Below the pieces are notes generated by a model, which ran no database searches, had not been told where the DNA came from, and saw only the letters and a list, made by a program, of their open reading frames with translations. From the NCBI GenBank assembly GCA_017552535.1, contig JAFZPV010000003.1:1-64000 (forward strand): DNA of 64,000 nucleotides, in the 5' to 3' direction. The translations under genes and the position numbers were made by a program. Shown here piece by piece: positions 25,854-34,893 of the stretch; the first letter of the stretch is position 1, and each line of letters starts with the position of its first letter. The stretch comes from Clostridia bacterium. GTDB taxonomy: Bacteria > Bacillota > Clostridia > Christensenellales > Aristaeellaceae.

Positions 25854-26702
25854 TCAGTCCGCATAAAAGATCCCGTCGAACACGTCATCGGCGTCCATGT
25901 ATCTTCCGTTTACCAGCACCAGGTCGGCCCAGGGCTCGTCCTCATGCTTCATGCGCAGCCATCCGCCTGTGCGGCCTTCGGCGTCGGTGACGTATAAGCG
26001 GCTCACGTCGTCGCTGGCGGCGAGTATCACATGTCCGCCCGCCTTCAGAACCGCAGCTGCGTCGCCGCCGTAAGGTGAGGCTGCCAGGGGCAAGTCCACC
26101 TTCAGCCCCACGATCATTCCCATGGGATAGACCGTACGGGGAGACTCCACGATGCGGTACAGCGGTATCCAGTCGTCTTCGTTTGCCGTAACGTCCCAGC
26201 CCCGGGCCAGGATGAAATCTGTCGTGCGGTACCAGGTACCGATCATGTTTGCACGTACGCTGGCGGTGATCACGCCGTCCCGGCTGACGGTAAAGTCCTC
26301 TGCCATCGCGGGAATGCAGCCAACATCGTACAGTCCGTCCGACGTGTACAGAATACAATAGGTAAGCGGATCGTCGCTGGGGCCAAGTTCGCTCACCATG
26401 AACATCGTGCTCCAGTAGAAGTCGTCATAGCCCATTTTCATCGCCTTCACACCGCGCTCAAGGCAAATACAGTCTTCTACCGTAATACTCCACTGCCCTA
26501 CCGTGAGCGTGAAGCTGCCGTCGTCGTATTCGTCCAGGTCGCAGGTAAAGCGCATGGTCTCCAGGATATCGTCGCTGTCAAAATCAGCCGTGAGGATCTC
26601 GCCGGCATCGAAAACCGTGTTTGCATAAGAATCAAACTCCGCTTTGCCGGCAAAAGCCGCCAGAATCAAAAGTACCGTGAGGATGCATATCGTTTTCTTC
26701 AT
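25854..26702 (-). CDS. Secreted protein of unknown function
   Basis: 282 residues with a signal peptide (ICILTVLLILAAFAGKAE). The N-terminal part is acidic (ADFDSDDILETMRFTCDLDEYDD), like VCBS/FG-GAP-type segments in which a quantity is tracked. The last ~80 residues (LPLAASPYGGDAAAVLKAGG, GRTGGWLRM) look like a bacterial SH3-type wall-associated fold. Five cysteines are present. A ggaggt lies 13 bases before the ATG, which is far. No family is recognised with confidence. Confidence 0.75.
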   Translation of the reverse strand: MKKTICILTVLLILAAFAGKAEFDSYANTVFDAGEILTADFDSDDILETMRFTCDLDEYDDGSFTLTVGQWSITVEDCICLERGVKAMKMGYDDFYWSTMFMVSELGPSDDPLTYCILYTSDGLYDVGCIPAMAEDFTVSRDGVITASVRANMIGTWYRTTDFILARGWDVTANEDDWIPLYRIVESPRTVYPMGMIVGLKVDLPLAASPYGGDAAAVLKAGGHVILAASDDVSRLYVTDAEGRTGGWLRMKHEDEPWADLVLVNGRYMDADDVFDGIFYAD

Positions 26703-26860
26703 ATTTTGTTTTATACCTCCTGCCGCTTTATATCGTTCGGCAGCGCCATTATAGTTCGCCTTCGTATAGATGTCAACCTGACAGGGAGCATTCCGAATGG
26801 CACTTTAATCAAATCGAGAAATTACAGTTACATGAATTTGAAATTTTACCGTTTTACCAG

Positions 26861-26889
26861 TTGCACTATGTCTGTCTTGATGCTATAAT
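26861..26889 (+). promoter_or_regulatory. Promoter of secG
   Basis: TTGCAC, 17 bases, TATAAT, about 60 bases before the secG start at 26950. Confidence 0.8.
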
Positions 26890-26949
26890 ATCATCTGCTA
26901 TGTGTGTAACTGTGCCTTCACGGCGCAGTATGATCAAGGAGGAATACAG

Positions 26950-28836
26950 ATGTCCGTAGTTTTCAACATCATTCTCATCCTTGCCTCCCTGGCGCTTATC
27001 ATCCTCGTGCTCATGCAGGAAGGAAATAAGCAGGGACTGGGAGCCATCGGCGGCGCCGCCGAGACCTTCCTGGGCAAGAACAAGGCCAAGAGCTATGAAG
27101 GCAAGCTTTTGAACCTCACCCGCATCCTCGCCGCGGTATTCGTCGTGCTGGCCGTACTGGTGACCTGGCTGAACGCCCGTACCTATACCGTAACCTATTA
27201 TGACGAAAACGGAAAAGAATATTTCCCCTCTCTCGCCAGTGAAGTGGACTTGCAGAACGCTTCCATCCAGCTCGGCCTTTCGCAGGGCACGCTGACCACC
27301 TATGAAGAGGCTTATGAAGCCAACGTGACCAGCGCGGCGAACGCCTCCACCCCCATGACCGAGGCTGAGGTGCAGGATTACTTCCGCTCTCAGACCAGCT
27401 ATGCCAAAGGAGCGGCGATCAGCTCTTACTCCACCCCCGCCAAAGAAGGCTATACCGGCAAGTGGGTCGTGGCAGAAAAGAATTCCGACGGTACCCTGAC
27501 CCCCACCGACAAGGAGCTTCCCAAAGAGATGGGCCGCACCAACTACACCATGATGCCCGTATACACCATCAACAGCTACACGCTGCGCATCGTGGACAAC
27601 GGCGTGCCCGCCGAGACCGAGGCTGCTGAAGAAGCCGCTGAAGCCGAGACCGCGGAAGAGCCTGCCGAAGGCGAGGCCACTGAAGAGCCCGCCGAGGAAA
27701 CCGCCGAAGAGCCCGCCAAGGAAGACAACGTGATCTTTGAGGTGACTCTCAACTACGGCGAGACCATCGACTATGCCGGCAAGGACGTGCTGCCCGAGAT
27801 CGAAGAGTATTACATCTTCTACTCCACCAGCGCCACCGCCGTTGCGGACGGAAACATCTACCAGACCAAGCTGCCCGAGACCATGCCCGGAAGCAATGCG
27901 ACCTATTATGTCAGCTACGCCCACGGCAACTTCGTGAGCTACTTCCAGCCGCAGACCCAGTACGAAGATGTGGAAGTGGAGCAGAAGGACGAAGAAGGCA
28001 ATACCGTGCTGGACGAAGACGGCAATCCCGTTATGACCACCGAGCGCCGCGCCGTCGTGGATGAGAACGGCAACACCGTGACCGAAGACGTTGAAGTCTT
28101 CCCCGACTTCCTCAATATGGTGTCCAGCTCTATGGTCAGCTCCTGGCAGCAGACCTACTACTCCGACATCGATTACAGCAACGCTGATGCGCTGCAGTCC
28201 TACATCGCCGCTTACGCGGAAGCCACCGGCGAAAACGGCATCATAACCCAGGCTGTGAACAACTACTACACCGAGACCGTCGCCTCCCTCACCGAGAGCG
28301 ACCAGCTTGATTCCATCCGTACGTTCGTGCACTTCGGCGATAAGCTGAACCTGTACAGCGTGACCCCGAAGGAAGGCTACATCGGCGTATGGGAGCCCGA
28401 AGCCCCCGAGACCATGGGCGCTGAGCGCATCGAGCTGCACGCGAAGTATTATCTCGACGTCACCCTCACCGTGATCGACGACGGCGTAGACGGAGAGAAG
28501 ATCCCTTCTGAAGAAGCCGCCCCCGCCGACGAGACTGACGAGACCGCTGAGGTCGAGGCCGAAGCTGCTCCTGCCGAAGGCGAGACTGAAGAAACCAAGA
28601 CCGAGGAGACCGAAGAAGAGACCGCGGCTGAGCCCGAAGAAAAGCACAACGTGATCTTCACCTTCACCGGCGCCGGCCGCACCATCGATTACGGCACACT
28701 GGAGCTTCCCGAAGCGCCCGAAGGCTACACCGTGAAGTGGAGCGAGGACCTGCCCGAGATCATGCCCGACGAAGACCTCACGATCTATGCCGTGTATGAG
28801 AAGGCCGAGGAGTCCGAAGAGGCCCAGGCCGAATAA
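26950..28836 (+). CDS. secG: SecG translocase subunit fused to a large acidic outside domain
   Basis: 628 residues; normal SecG has ~75-110. Residues 1-75 are a full SecG: helix 1 (3-22), the loop MQEGNKQGLGAIGGAAETFLG (22-42), helix 2 (54-74). After TWLNARTYT about 550 residues follow with InlB B-repeat-like units (YTVTYYDENGKEYF; KEGYIGVWEPEAPETM; EGYTVKWSEDLPEIMP, then YAVYE). Two acidic linkers rich in Glu/Ala/Thr/Pro (about 220-259 and 520-563) separate them. SecG topology puts the C-terminus outside, so this whole part should face the exterior. No frameshift or stop marks a junction. aggaggaatacag supports the start. rnr follows, as in the common secG-rnr order. Confidence 0.9.
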   Translation: MSVVFNIILILASLALIILVLMQEGNKQGLGAIGGAAETFLGKNKAKSYEGKLLNLTRILAAVFVVLAVLVTWLNARTYTVTYYDENGKEYFPSLASEVDLQNASIQLGLSQGTLTTYEEAYEANVTSAANASTPMTEAEVQDYFRSQTSYAKGAAISSYSTPAKEGYTGKWVVAEKNSDGTLTPTDKELPKEMGRTNYTMMPVYTINSYTLRIVDNGVPAETEAAEEAAEAETAEEPAEGEATEEPAEETAEEPAKEDNVIFEVTLNYGETIDYAGKDVLPEIEEYYIFYSTSATAVADGNIYQTKLPETMPGSNATYYVSYAHGNFVSYFQPQTQYEDVEVEQKDEEGNTVLDEDGNPVMTTERRAVVDENGNTVTEDVEVFPDFLNMVSSSMVSSWQQTYYSDIDYSNADALQSYIAAYAEATGENGIITQAVNNYYTETVASLTESDQLDSIRTFVHFGDKLNLYSVTPKEGYIGVWEPEAPETMGAERIELHAKYYLDVTLTVIDDGVDGEKIPSEEAAPADETDETAEVEAEAAPAEGETEETKTEETEEETAAEPEEKHNVIFTFTGAGRTIDYGTLELPEAPEGYTVKWSEDLPEIMPDEDLTIYAVYEKAEESEEAQAE

Positions 28837-28849
28837 AACCCTGACAGAA

Positions 28850-28887
28850 CAAACGGCATGCAGTCAAGAAGGCTGCATGCCGTTTTG
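28850..28887 (+). terminator. Hairpin between secG and rnr
   Basis: 13-bp stem aaacggcatgcag/ctgcatgccgttt with a nine-base loop and a short T-run. The ribosome site of rnr begins directly after, so it may attenuate rather than fully separate rnr. Confidence 0.75.
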
Positions 28888-28901
28888 CAAGGAGAAATGT
28901 T

Positions 28902-31037
28902 TTGATTTCAAACGATATATTGAGCGTCCTCGCCCAGGCAAGGCGTCCGCTCTCGGTAAGCGAGATCCGGGAGCGCGCAAAGGCAGACGCCGGCCAGGTG
29001 CGTGAAACGCTTCACGAACTGGCTGAACAAGGAAAGGTATTTGGCGTAAAGGGCAACCGCTACGCCGATCCCGCCGTGCTGCGCCTGGTTTTGTGCCGCG
29101 CCCGTTCCCAGGTGAACGCACCTACCTTCGCCAGGCCGCTTGACGGCGGCAGCGACTTTTACCTGGACATGCCGGACGAAACGGCCTTCGACGGCGATCT
29201 CGTATTCGTGCGTGAGACGCAGGGCGGCGAAAAAAGACGCGGCACGCTGATCTCCGTCGTAAAGCGCGCACACAGCGTGATCACCGGCACGCTCTACGCC
29301 GAAGTGACCGCTTCTCCCCGCAGACGGCAAAAGCGCTCCAAGGGGAGGCCAAGGTATGTGCCCGAACCCAGATACCTCGCATTGATAGCGGACAGGCGCT
29401 TTCCCGCCCAGGCGCATGTGACCGGCGACCTGAACGGCGCCGAAGACGGCGACCTGTGCGCCTTCGAGATCGTAAAATGGCCATTGAAGGACGGACAGAT
29501 GACCGTGCGGGTGAAGGAAGCCCTGGGCCGGGACGACGACCTTTCCGCGCATCTTTCCGCCCTCATGGCCATGCACGACATCCATGAGGAATTCTCTGCC
29601 GATACCTTGGCGGAAGCCGCGGAGCTGGGCAACGATCCCAGGATCAGCGACATAAACGGCCGGCTCGACCTTCGGGGCGACGTGATCTTTACCATAGACG
29701 GCGCGGACGCCCAGGATTTCGACGACGCCATATCACTGAGCGAGGACGATAGCGGCTGGACGCTGGGCGTGCACATCGCGGACGTGAGCTACTACGTCAA
29801 GCCGGGCTCTTCACTGGATTCGGACGCGCGCGAGCGCGGAACCAGCGTGTACCTGCCGGGGCGCACCGTGCCCATGCTGCCGGAAAAGCTGTGCAACTGC
29901 CTGTGTTCGCTCATGCCCGGGCGCGACCGGCTCACCATGAGCGCGATCATAAAGCTGAACAGGAATCTTGAGCAGACGTCCCTTTCCGTTCGCCCCGCCG
30001 TGATCCGTTCCCGCGCGAGGCTCACATACGAAGACGTGAACGAGCTTTTTGCCGGGCGGAAGAACACGGTTCCGGAGGAACTGCACGAAACGCTGAATCG
30101 CATGAACAGCCTTGCCAAACGCATGCACGATTTGCGGGTGAAGCACGGCTCCCTGGAGCTGGATGTGCCGGAGCCGAACTTTACGCTGAACGAAGAAGGA
30201 TACCCGGTACACATGGGCGTTCGCGCCCGCGGAGACGCCCAGCGGCTGATCGAGGAGTTTATGCTGGCGGCGAACCGCGCCGTGGCCGCCCACGCGCTGA
30301 AGACCGAACTGCCATTCCCCTACCGCGTGCACGAAAAGCCGGACAGCGAAAAGCTGGGGGATATGGAGCTTACGCTGTTGGCCCTCGGCAAGCCCATGAA
30401 GCTGGGAAGCGTTCCCACCCAGAGCCGCCTTCAGAAGGTGCTGGATGCCTTCAATGGTACGCCGCAGAGTTCCATCGTATCTGGTCTGATCCTGAGAAGC
30501 ATGAGCAAAGCCCGGTACAGCGAGAAACCTTTGGGGCATTACGGTCTGGCCTTCGACGATTACTGCCACTTCACTTCCCCCATCCGCCGCTATCCGGACC
30601 TGCTGGCGCATCGAATGCTGAGGCTTCAGATGAAAACGAAGATCGGCGAGGAAGAAGCGCTTAAGCTCACGCAGAGCATGCACACCCTCACCGAGGAAGC
30701 GAGCCTGAACGAAGAACAGGCCGCTCAGTGCGAACGCGAGGCGGACAAGATGATGTGCGCGGCTTTTTTGAGCCGCAACCGCAGCAAAGAGCTGACGGCT
30801 ACCGTTACGCGCTTTGTAAAGAAAGGCGCGTTTGTCGCCCTGGAAAACAGCTGCGAGGGACTGATCCCCTTTAAGAACATGGACGATGTGTACTCGGTAG
30901 ACGACCAGAACGTATTCATGATCGGCAAACGAACCAGGCGCGTGATCAGACTTGGCGACATGGTGCTTGTAAAATGCACCCAGGCAGATATCGCCACCGG
31001 TCAAATCGAGTTCAGGCTGCTGGAGCCGAAATCCTGA
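28902..31037 (+). CDS. rnr: Ribonuclease R
   Basis: 711 residues, a 3'-5' exoribonuclease of the RNB family that degrades structured RNA. A winged-helix N-terminus is followed by cold-shock domains, then the RNB core with DVIFTIDGADAQDFDDAIS near 259-277, whose aspartates bind the catalytic metal. HYGLAFDDYCHFTSPIRRYPDL near 546-567 is the other signature. A C-terminal S1 domain ends GDMVLVKCTQADIATG. The start is TTG at 28902, six bases after aaggaga; no ATG fits better. It is placed directly after secG. smpB, the usual next gene, is absent here. Confidence 0.96.
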   Translation: MISNDILSVLAQARRPLSVSEIRERAKADAGQVRETLHELAEQGKVFGVKGNRYADPAVLRLVLCRARSQVNAPTFARPLDGGSDFYLDMPDETAFDGDLVFVRETQGGEKRRGTLISVVKRAHSVITGTLYAEVTASPRRRQKRSKGRPRYVPEPRYLALIADRRFPAQAHVTGDLNGAEDGDLCAFEIVKWPLKDGQMTVRVKEALGRDDDLSAHLSALMAMHDIHEEFSADTLAEAAELGNDPRISDINGRLDLRGDVIFTIDGADAQDFDDAISLSEDDSGWTLGVHIADVSYYVKPGSSLDSDARERGTSVYLPGRTVPMLPEKLCNCLCSLMPGRDRLTMSAIIKLNRNLEQTSLSVRPAVIRSRARLTYEDVNELFAGRKNTVPEELHETLNRMNSLAKRMHDLRVKHGSLELDVPEPNFTLNEEGYPVHMGVRARGDAQRLIEEFMLAANRAVAAHALKTELPFPYRVHEKPDSEKLGDMELTLLALGKPMKLGSVPTQSRLQKVLDAFNGTPQSSIVSGLILRSMSKARYSEKPLGHYGLAFDDYCHFTSPIRRYPDLLAHRMLRLQMKTKIGEEEALKLTQSMHTLTEEASLNEEQAAQCEREADKMMCAAFLSRNRSKELTATVTRFVKKGAFVALENSCEGLIPFKNMDDVYSVDDQNVFMIGKRTRRVIRLGDMVLVKCTQADIATGQIEFRLLEPKS

Positions 31038-31167
31038 AAATACGGACGTTCGATAAAGTGATCCCGGTTTCTTCCCGCCGTGCCGGCTTTTATGTCGGCA
31101 CGCCGGCTTTATGCGCTGATGGCTTGTTGCCAGCGTCCCCATGCATGGACTTTTGTTAATTTTCCTG

Positions 31168-31197
31168 TTGACTTTTTATACTTTATTGTGTTAATAT
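31168..31197 (+). promoter_or_regulatory. Promoter of the LplB/YtcP-type importer operon
   Basis: TTGACT, 18 bases, TAATAT, in a strongly AT-rich stretch. The preceding 31038-31160 contains a GC-rich palindrome (gccggc repeated), possibly the rnr terminator, but no gene. Confidence 0.6.
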
Positions 31198-31247
31198 ATT
31201 ACAAAGGTTAGTTTTCAAATATCCGTATGGAGAAAGGCTGTGTCACT

Positions 31248-32177
31248 GTGAACGGCGTGCGAAAAACCAAGCGGTTCAAAAAAGAAGATCTGCCGCTGTA
31301 CTTCATGGCGTTGCCTACCGTGGTGTGGCTGGTCGTGTTCTGCTATATCCCCATACTGGGTCTGGTGATGGCATTTCAGGATCTGAATATCACCAAAGGT
31401 ATCCTGGGCAGCCCGTACGTGGGCCTCAAAAACTTCAAATTTCTGTTCACCACCACAGACGCCTGGGTCATCACGCGCAATACTGTTTGCTACAATCTGG
31501 TTTTTATCCTGGTCAACATGATGCTGGCTGTTTTGATGGCGCTTCTGCTCTCAGAACTCAGGTCCCGCATCACCGCCAAAGGACTGCAGACCATCTACAT
31601 GCTGCCCTACTTCTTGAGCTGGGCAGTGGTTGCCATCATATTGAGCGCTTTCCTGGACCGGGATTACGGCCTGATCAACCGCATCATGATCGGCCTGGGA
31701 AAGCAAACAGGCAAGGTGGACTACTATACCAACCGCGCACTGTGGCCGCCTTTGCTGGTGGGCATCAACGCCTGGAAAGGCGTGGGCTACCAGACGGTTC
31801 TGTATCTGGCCGTGATCAGCGGCATATCCACCGAGTATTATGAAGCGGCGGTGCTTGACGGCGCCAACAAGCGCCAGCAGGCATGGTACATCACGATCCC
31901 CCACCTGCGCATGGTCATATCCATTTCCATCATCATGGCGATGGGCTCCATCTTCCGGGGAGATTTCGGGCTGTTCTACGTGGTCACGAAGAACACCGGC
32001 CGGCTGTATCCCGTTACGGACGTTATCGACACCTATATCTACCGCGCGCTGACTCAGCTGTCTAACGTGGGCATGGCGACGGCTTCCGGCATGTATCAGT
32101 CCATCGTAGGCCTGATCCTTGTTCTGATCGTGAACGCCATCGTCAACCGCATCGACCCGGACAGCGCGATGTTCTGA
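31248..32177 (+). CDS. LplB-type sugar ABC transporter permease
   Basis: About 309 residues, six helices, EAA loop YEAAVLDGANKRQQAWYITIP near 208-228. LplB-type permeases serve complex carbohydrates such as pectin or hemicellulose oligomers. The GTG at 31248 is preferred because ggagaaagg lies before it. An ATG seven codons earlier (31227) has no ribosome site and is the alternative. First gene of a three-gene operon. Confidence 0.9.
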   Translation: MNGVRKTKRFKKEDLPLYFMALPTVVWLVVFCYIPILGLVMAFQDLNITKGILGSPYVGLKNFKFLFTTTDAWVITRNTVCYNLVFILVNMMLAVLMALLLSELRSRITAKGLQTIYMLPYFLSWAVVAIILSAFLDRDYGLINRIMIGLGKQTGKVDYYTNRALWPPLLVGINAWKGVGYQTVLYLAVISGISTEYYEAAVLDGANKRQQAWYITIPHLRMVISISIIMAMGSIFRGDFGLFYVVTKNTGRLYPVTDVIDTYIYRALTQLSNVGMATASGMYQSIVGLILVLIVNAIVNRIDPDSAMF

Positions 32178-32193
32178 GAAAGGAGGCGATACG

Positions 32194-33114
32194 ATGTCCG
32201 CAAAGCAGAAGAAATCCCGCTTCAATCAGATTCCCTCAGGCTGGAACGCCGCTTTCACGGTGTTGCTGCTGCTCATCTCCCTTTTTATGCTGATGCCGCT
32301 GGCGCTGGTCATCATCGTGTCCTTCTCTTCCGAAAACTCCATTGCGTTGAGAGGCTATTCGTTCGTCCCGCTGGAATGGACGCTGCAGGGCTATGAGTAT
32401 CTGGCGAAGATCGGCGACCAGGTGCTGGCCAGCTACCGCATCACCATCATCCACACCGCGCTGGGCACCGCGATGAGCCTGTTCGTGATGACGATGTACG
32501 CCTACGTGATCGCCCAGAAAAACTTCGTGATGCGCAAGTTCTTTACCTGGATGCTGTTCTTCACCATGCTGTTTTCCGGCGGCCTGGTGCCGCACTACAT
32601 CATGAACGTGCGCTACCTTCACATTGACGACAGCCTCTGGATCTTCCTTCTGCCGTCCCTGGCAAGCGCGTATAACGTGATCATCCTCAGAACCTTCATC
32701 TCCACCACCATACCGGACACCCTGTTTGAAGCCGCGCGCATCGACGGCGCGCACCACTTCCGCATATACTTCAGCATCGTTCTGCCCCTGTTCAAAGCCG
32801 GTATCGCTACCATCGCCCTGTTCAACGTGGTGGGCCGCTGGAACGACTGGTTTACCGGCATGCTCTACATCAAGAACCCGGCGCTTATCCCCATACAGAC
32901 GATGCTCAAAAACATACAGGACAACATCGAATTTTTAAAGCAAAACGCCGAAGTTGCCGGAACACCGGACGGCCTTCAGCTTCTGAACAACCTTCCGGAC
33001 CAGAACCTTCGCATGGCTTGCACCGTGATCGTCATTGTTCCCATCCTGTGCGCGTATCCCTTCTTCCAGAGGTACTTCGTTCAGGGCCTAACGGTGGGAA
33101 GCGTGAAGGGATGA
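32194..33114 (+). CDS. YtcP-type carbohydrate ABC transporter permease
   Basis: 306 residues, six helices, EAA loop FEAARIDGAHHFRIYFSIVLP near 178-198. The C-terminal outside loop contains QDNIEFLKQNAEVAG, typical of YtcP partners of LplB. gaaaggaggcgatacg precedes the ATG. Operon with 31248 and 33168. Confidence 0.92.
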   Translation: MSAKQKKSRFNQIPSGWNAAFTVLLLLISLFMLMPLALVIIVSFSSENSIALRGYSFVPLEWTLQGYEYLAKIGDQVLASYRITIIHTALGTAMSLFVMTMYAYVIAQKNFVMRKFFTWMLFFTMLFSGGLVPHYIMNVRYLHIDDSLWIFLLPSLASAYNVIILRTFISTTIPDTLFEAARIDGAHHFRIYFSIVLPLFKAGIATIALFNVVGRWNDWFTGMLYIKNPALIPIQTMLKNIQDNIEFLKQNAEVAGTPDGLQLLNNLPDQNLRMACTVIVIVPILCAYPFFQRYFVQGLTVGSVKG

Positions 33115-33167
33115 CACCCGTTGCCTACAGCCTGAGGCTGTGCAAATAAAACAAGGAGGAACACCTT

Positions 33168-34688
33168 ATGAAGAAATGGCTTTCCCTGGTCATCGCACTG
33201 GTGCTGTGCCTGACCGCGCTACCCTTCGCGGTGGCCGAAGAGGTGCCGGTGATCGACTGGTACATCGGATCTGAACCCGACCCGGATGTCCCGCTCGTCA
33301 ACGAATACCTCAACGAGTATCTGGTTGAGAAAATCGGCTGCAAGGTCAACATCACCTACATGAGCAGCGCTGACTGGGAGCAGAAAATGGGCACCATGCT
33401 CGCTTCCGGCCAGGACTGCGGCATCGTAGGCTTCGGCTCCCAGAGCAAGAGCGACTACGTCATCGAATCCCAGAGGGGCAGCTTCTATCCCCTGGACGAG
33501 CTGCTGGAAGAGTACGGCCAGGACACCTATGCCCTGTTCCCGGATGCTGTCTGGGACGGCATGAGAATCAACGGCAAGATCTACGGCATCCCCTCCAAGA
33601 AGGATAACGGCTACTTCATCAGCCTGATCTACAACGCGGACATGGTCGAGGATCTGGGCATCGACCTTAGTGATCTGGACTACTCCAACTTCCGCGACCT
33701 CGAGGATCTGTTCTACGAGACCAAGGAAGCCCGCGACGAGAAATACCCCGAAATGGCGGAGTACCCCATCGTATGGAGCGTGAACCTGTTCTACCCCTAC
33801 TTCTTCGCGTTTGAGACCTTCCTCAACGACTCCTATCTTGCGGTCGCCAACATCGACGGCATCATGGACATCGAAGGCTTTGATTCCGACACCGTGTTCA
33901 ATTTATACGACACCGACGAGTTCGAGGCGTACTGCCTGCAAAGGCAGAAGCTGGTAGCCGACGGCATCTATCTGTACGACTACACCGACAAGAGCGCTAT
34001 GAGAAAGCCTGATCACGGCGTGTGCTACTTCGTCGGCTGGGGCTACACCTACATGCAGGAGCACCTCTACTCTGAAGAGTGGACCAGCAAGATGATCATG
34101 AGCGACACCATCTGGACGGAGACCAACAACTACTTCTCCGCCGGCACCGCGATCAGCGCCAACTGCGCGCATCCGGACCTGGCCTTCCAGGTACTGAACC
34201 TCGTGAACACCGATCCCTACGTAGCCACCATGATGCGCTTCGGCATCGAGGGCATCCACTGGGTACGCGGGGAGGACGGCAAGATGACCTTCGACTTTGA
34301 AGGCGGACGCAACAGGGTCGTCGGTGAGCGCGGCTACTACTATTGGTACAACGCTCCCGTCGGCAACCTGACCATCGTGGAAGCGCCCGAATCTCTGGTC
34401 GGCCCCAACAACGAAATGATGACCGTGATGAACGAGCTCAACGATGCTTGCATCATTCCCAGCCACCTGGGCTTCGTATTCGACGTAGAACCGGTAAACA
34501 ACGAGATCGCTGCCTGCAGCAACGTCGAAAGTGAGTATACTTACGCCCTCCTCAGAGGTCAGTTCGAGTCTCCCGAAGACGTTGAAGCTGCCATCGCTGA
34601 ATTCCGCGAGAAGCTGCACGCCAACGGCGTAGACAAGATCGTAGAAGAAGTGCAGCGTCAGATCGACGCATGGGAAGCCGCGAAATAA
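33168..34688 (+). CDS. Extracellular solute-binding protein of the LplB/YtcP system
   Basis: 506 residues. The signal peptide ends at FAVAEE with no lipobox, so it may be released or held by the permeases only. The pattern SEPDPDVPLVNEYLNEYLVE, YGIPSKKDNGYFISLIYNAD and DTIWTETNNYFSAGTAIS matches the long (500-residue) binding proteins paired with LplB/YtcP permeases. It is rich in Glu, Asp and aromatic residues. acaaggagg lies before the ATG, and a strong terminator follows. The ligand is not readable; a pectin or hemicellulose oligomer is suggested by the lyase-like gene next door. Confidence 0.92.
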   Translation: MKKWLSLVIALVLCLTALPFAVAEEVPVIDWYIGSEPDPDVPLVNEYLNEYLVEKIGCKVNITYMSSADWEQKMGTMLASGQDCGIVGFGSQSKSDYVIESQRGSFYPLDELLEEYGQDTYALFPDAVWDGMRINGKIYGIPSKKDNGYFISLIYNADMVEDLGIDLSDLDYSNFRDLEDLFYETKEARDEKYPEMAEYPIVWSVNLFYPYFFAFETFLNDSYLAVANIDGIMDIEGFDSDTVFNLYDTDEFEAYCLQRQKLVADGIYLYDYTDKSAMRKPDHGVCYFVGWGYTYMQEHLYSEEWTSKMIMSDTIWTETNNYFSAGTAISANCAHPDLAFQVLNLVNTDPYVATMMRFGIEGIHWVRGEDGKMTFDFEGGRNRVVGERGYYYWYNAPVGNLTIVEAPESLVGPNNEMMTVMNELNDACIIPSHLGFVFDVEPVNNEIAACSNVESEYTYALLRGQFESPEDVEAAIAEFREKLHANGVDKIVEEVQRQIDAWEAAK

Positions 34689-34722
34689 GAAATAGAAGTT
34701 TCCGATACACGGTTTACCCGAG

Positions 34723-34752
34723 CCGCCGCGCCTGAATGGCGCGGCGGTTTTC
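34723..34752 (+). terminator. Terminator of the LplB/YtcP operon
   Basis: Stem ccgccgcgcc/ggcgcggcgg (10 bp, loop tgaat) followed by ttttct. Confidence 0.88.
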
Positions 34753-34821
34753 TGAAGCCTGCTTCCATAGCGATTTAACACCGATTCCCCTGTAAATAAA
34801 CACGATACGCATCAGATCTTC

Positions 34822-34850
34822 TGGCCACAATCGTTTTTCCGTGGTATCAT
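34822..34850 (+). promoter_or_regulatory. Possible promoter of the lyase-like gene
   Basis: TGGCCA, 17 bases, TATCAT with a TGG just before the -10. Both boxes are imperfect; position 44 bases before the start makes it plausible. Confidence 0.5.
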
Positions 34851-34893
34851 ATACTTAAAAGATCATCAAGGATATCTTCAAGGGGGAATGAGA

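Noticed and set aside
27610..28640. Frameshift or gene fusion error in the long SecG gene
   Set aside because: The reading frame, codon use and repeat units continue smoothly from the SecG part to the stop, with no internal ribosome site at the junction.
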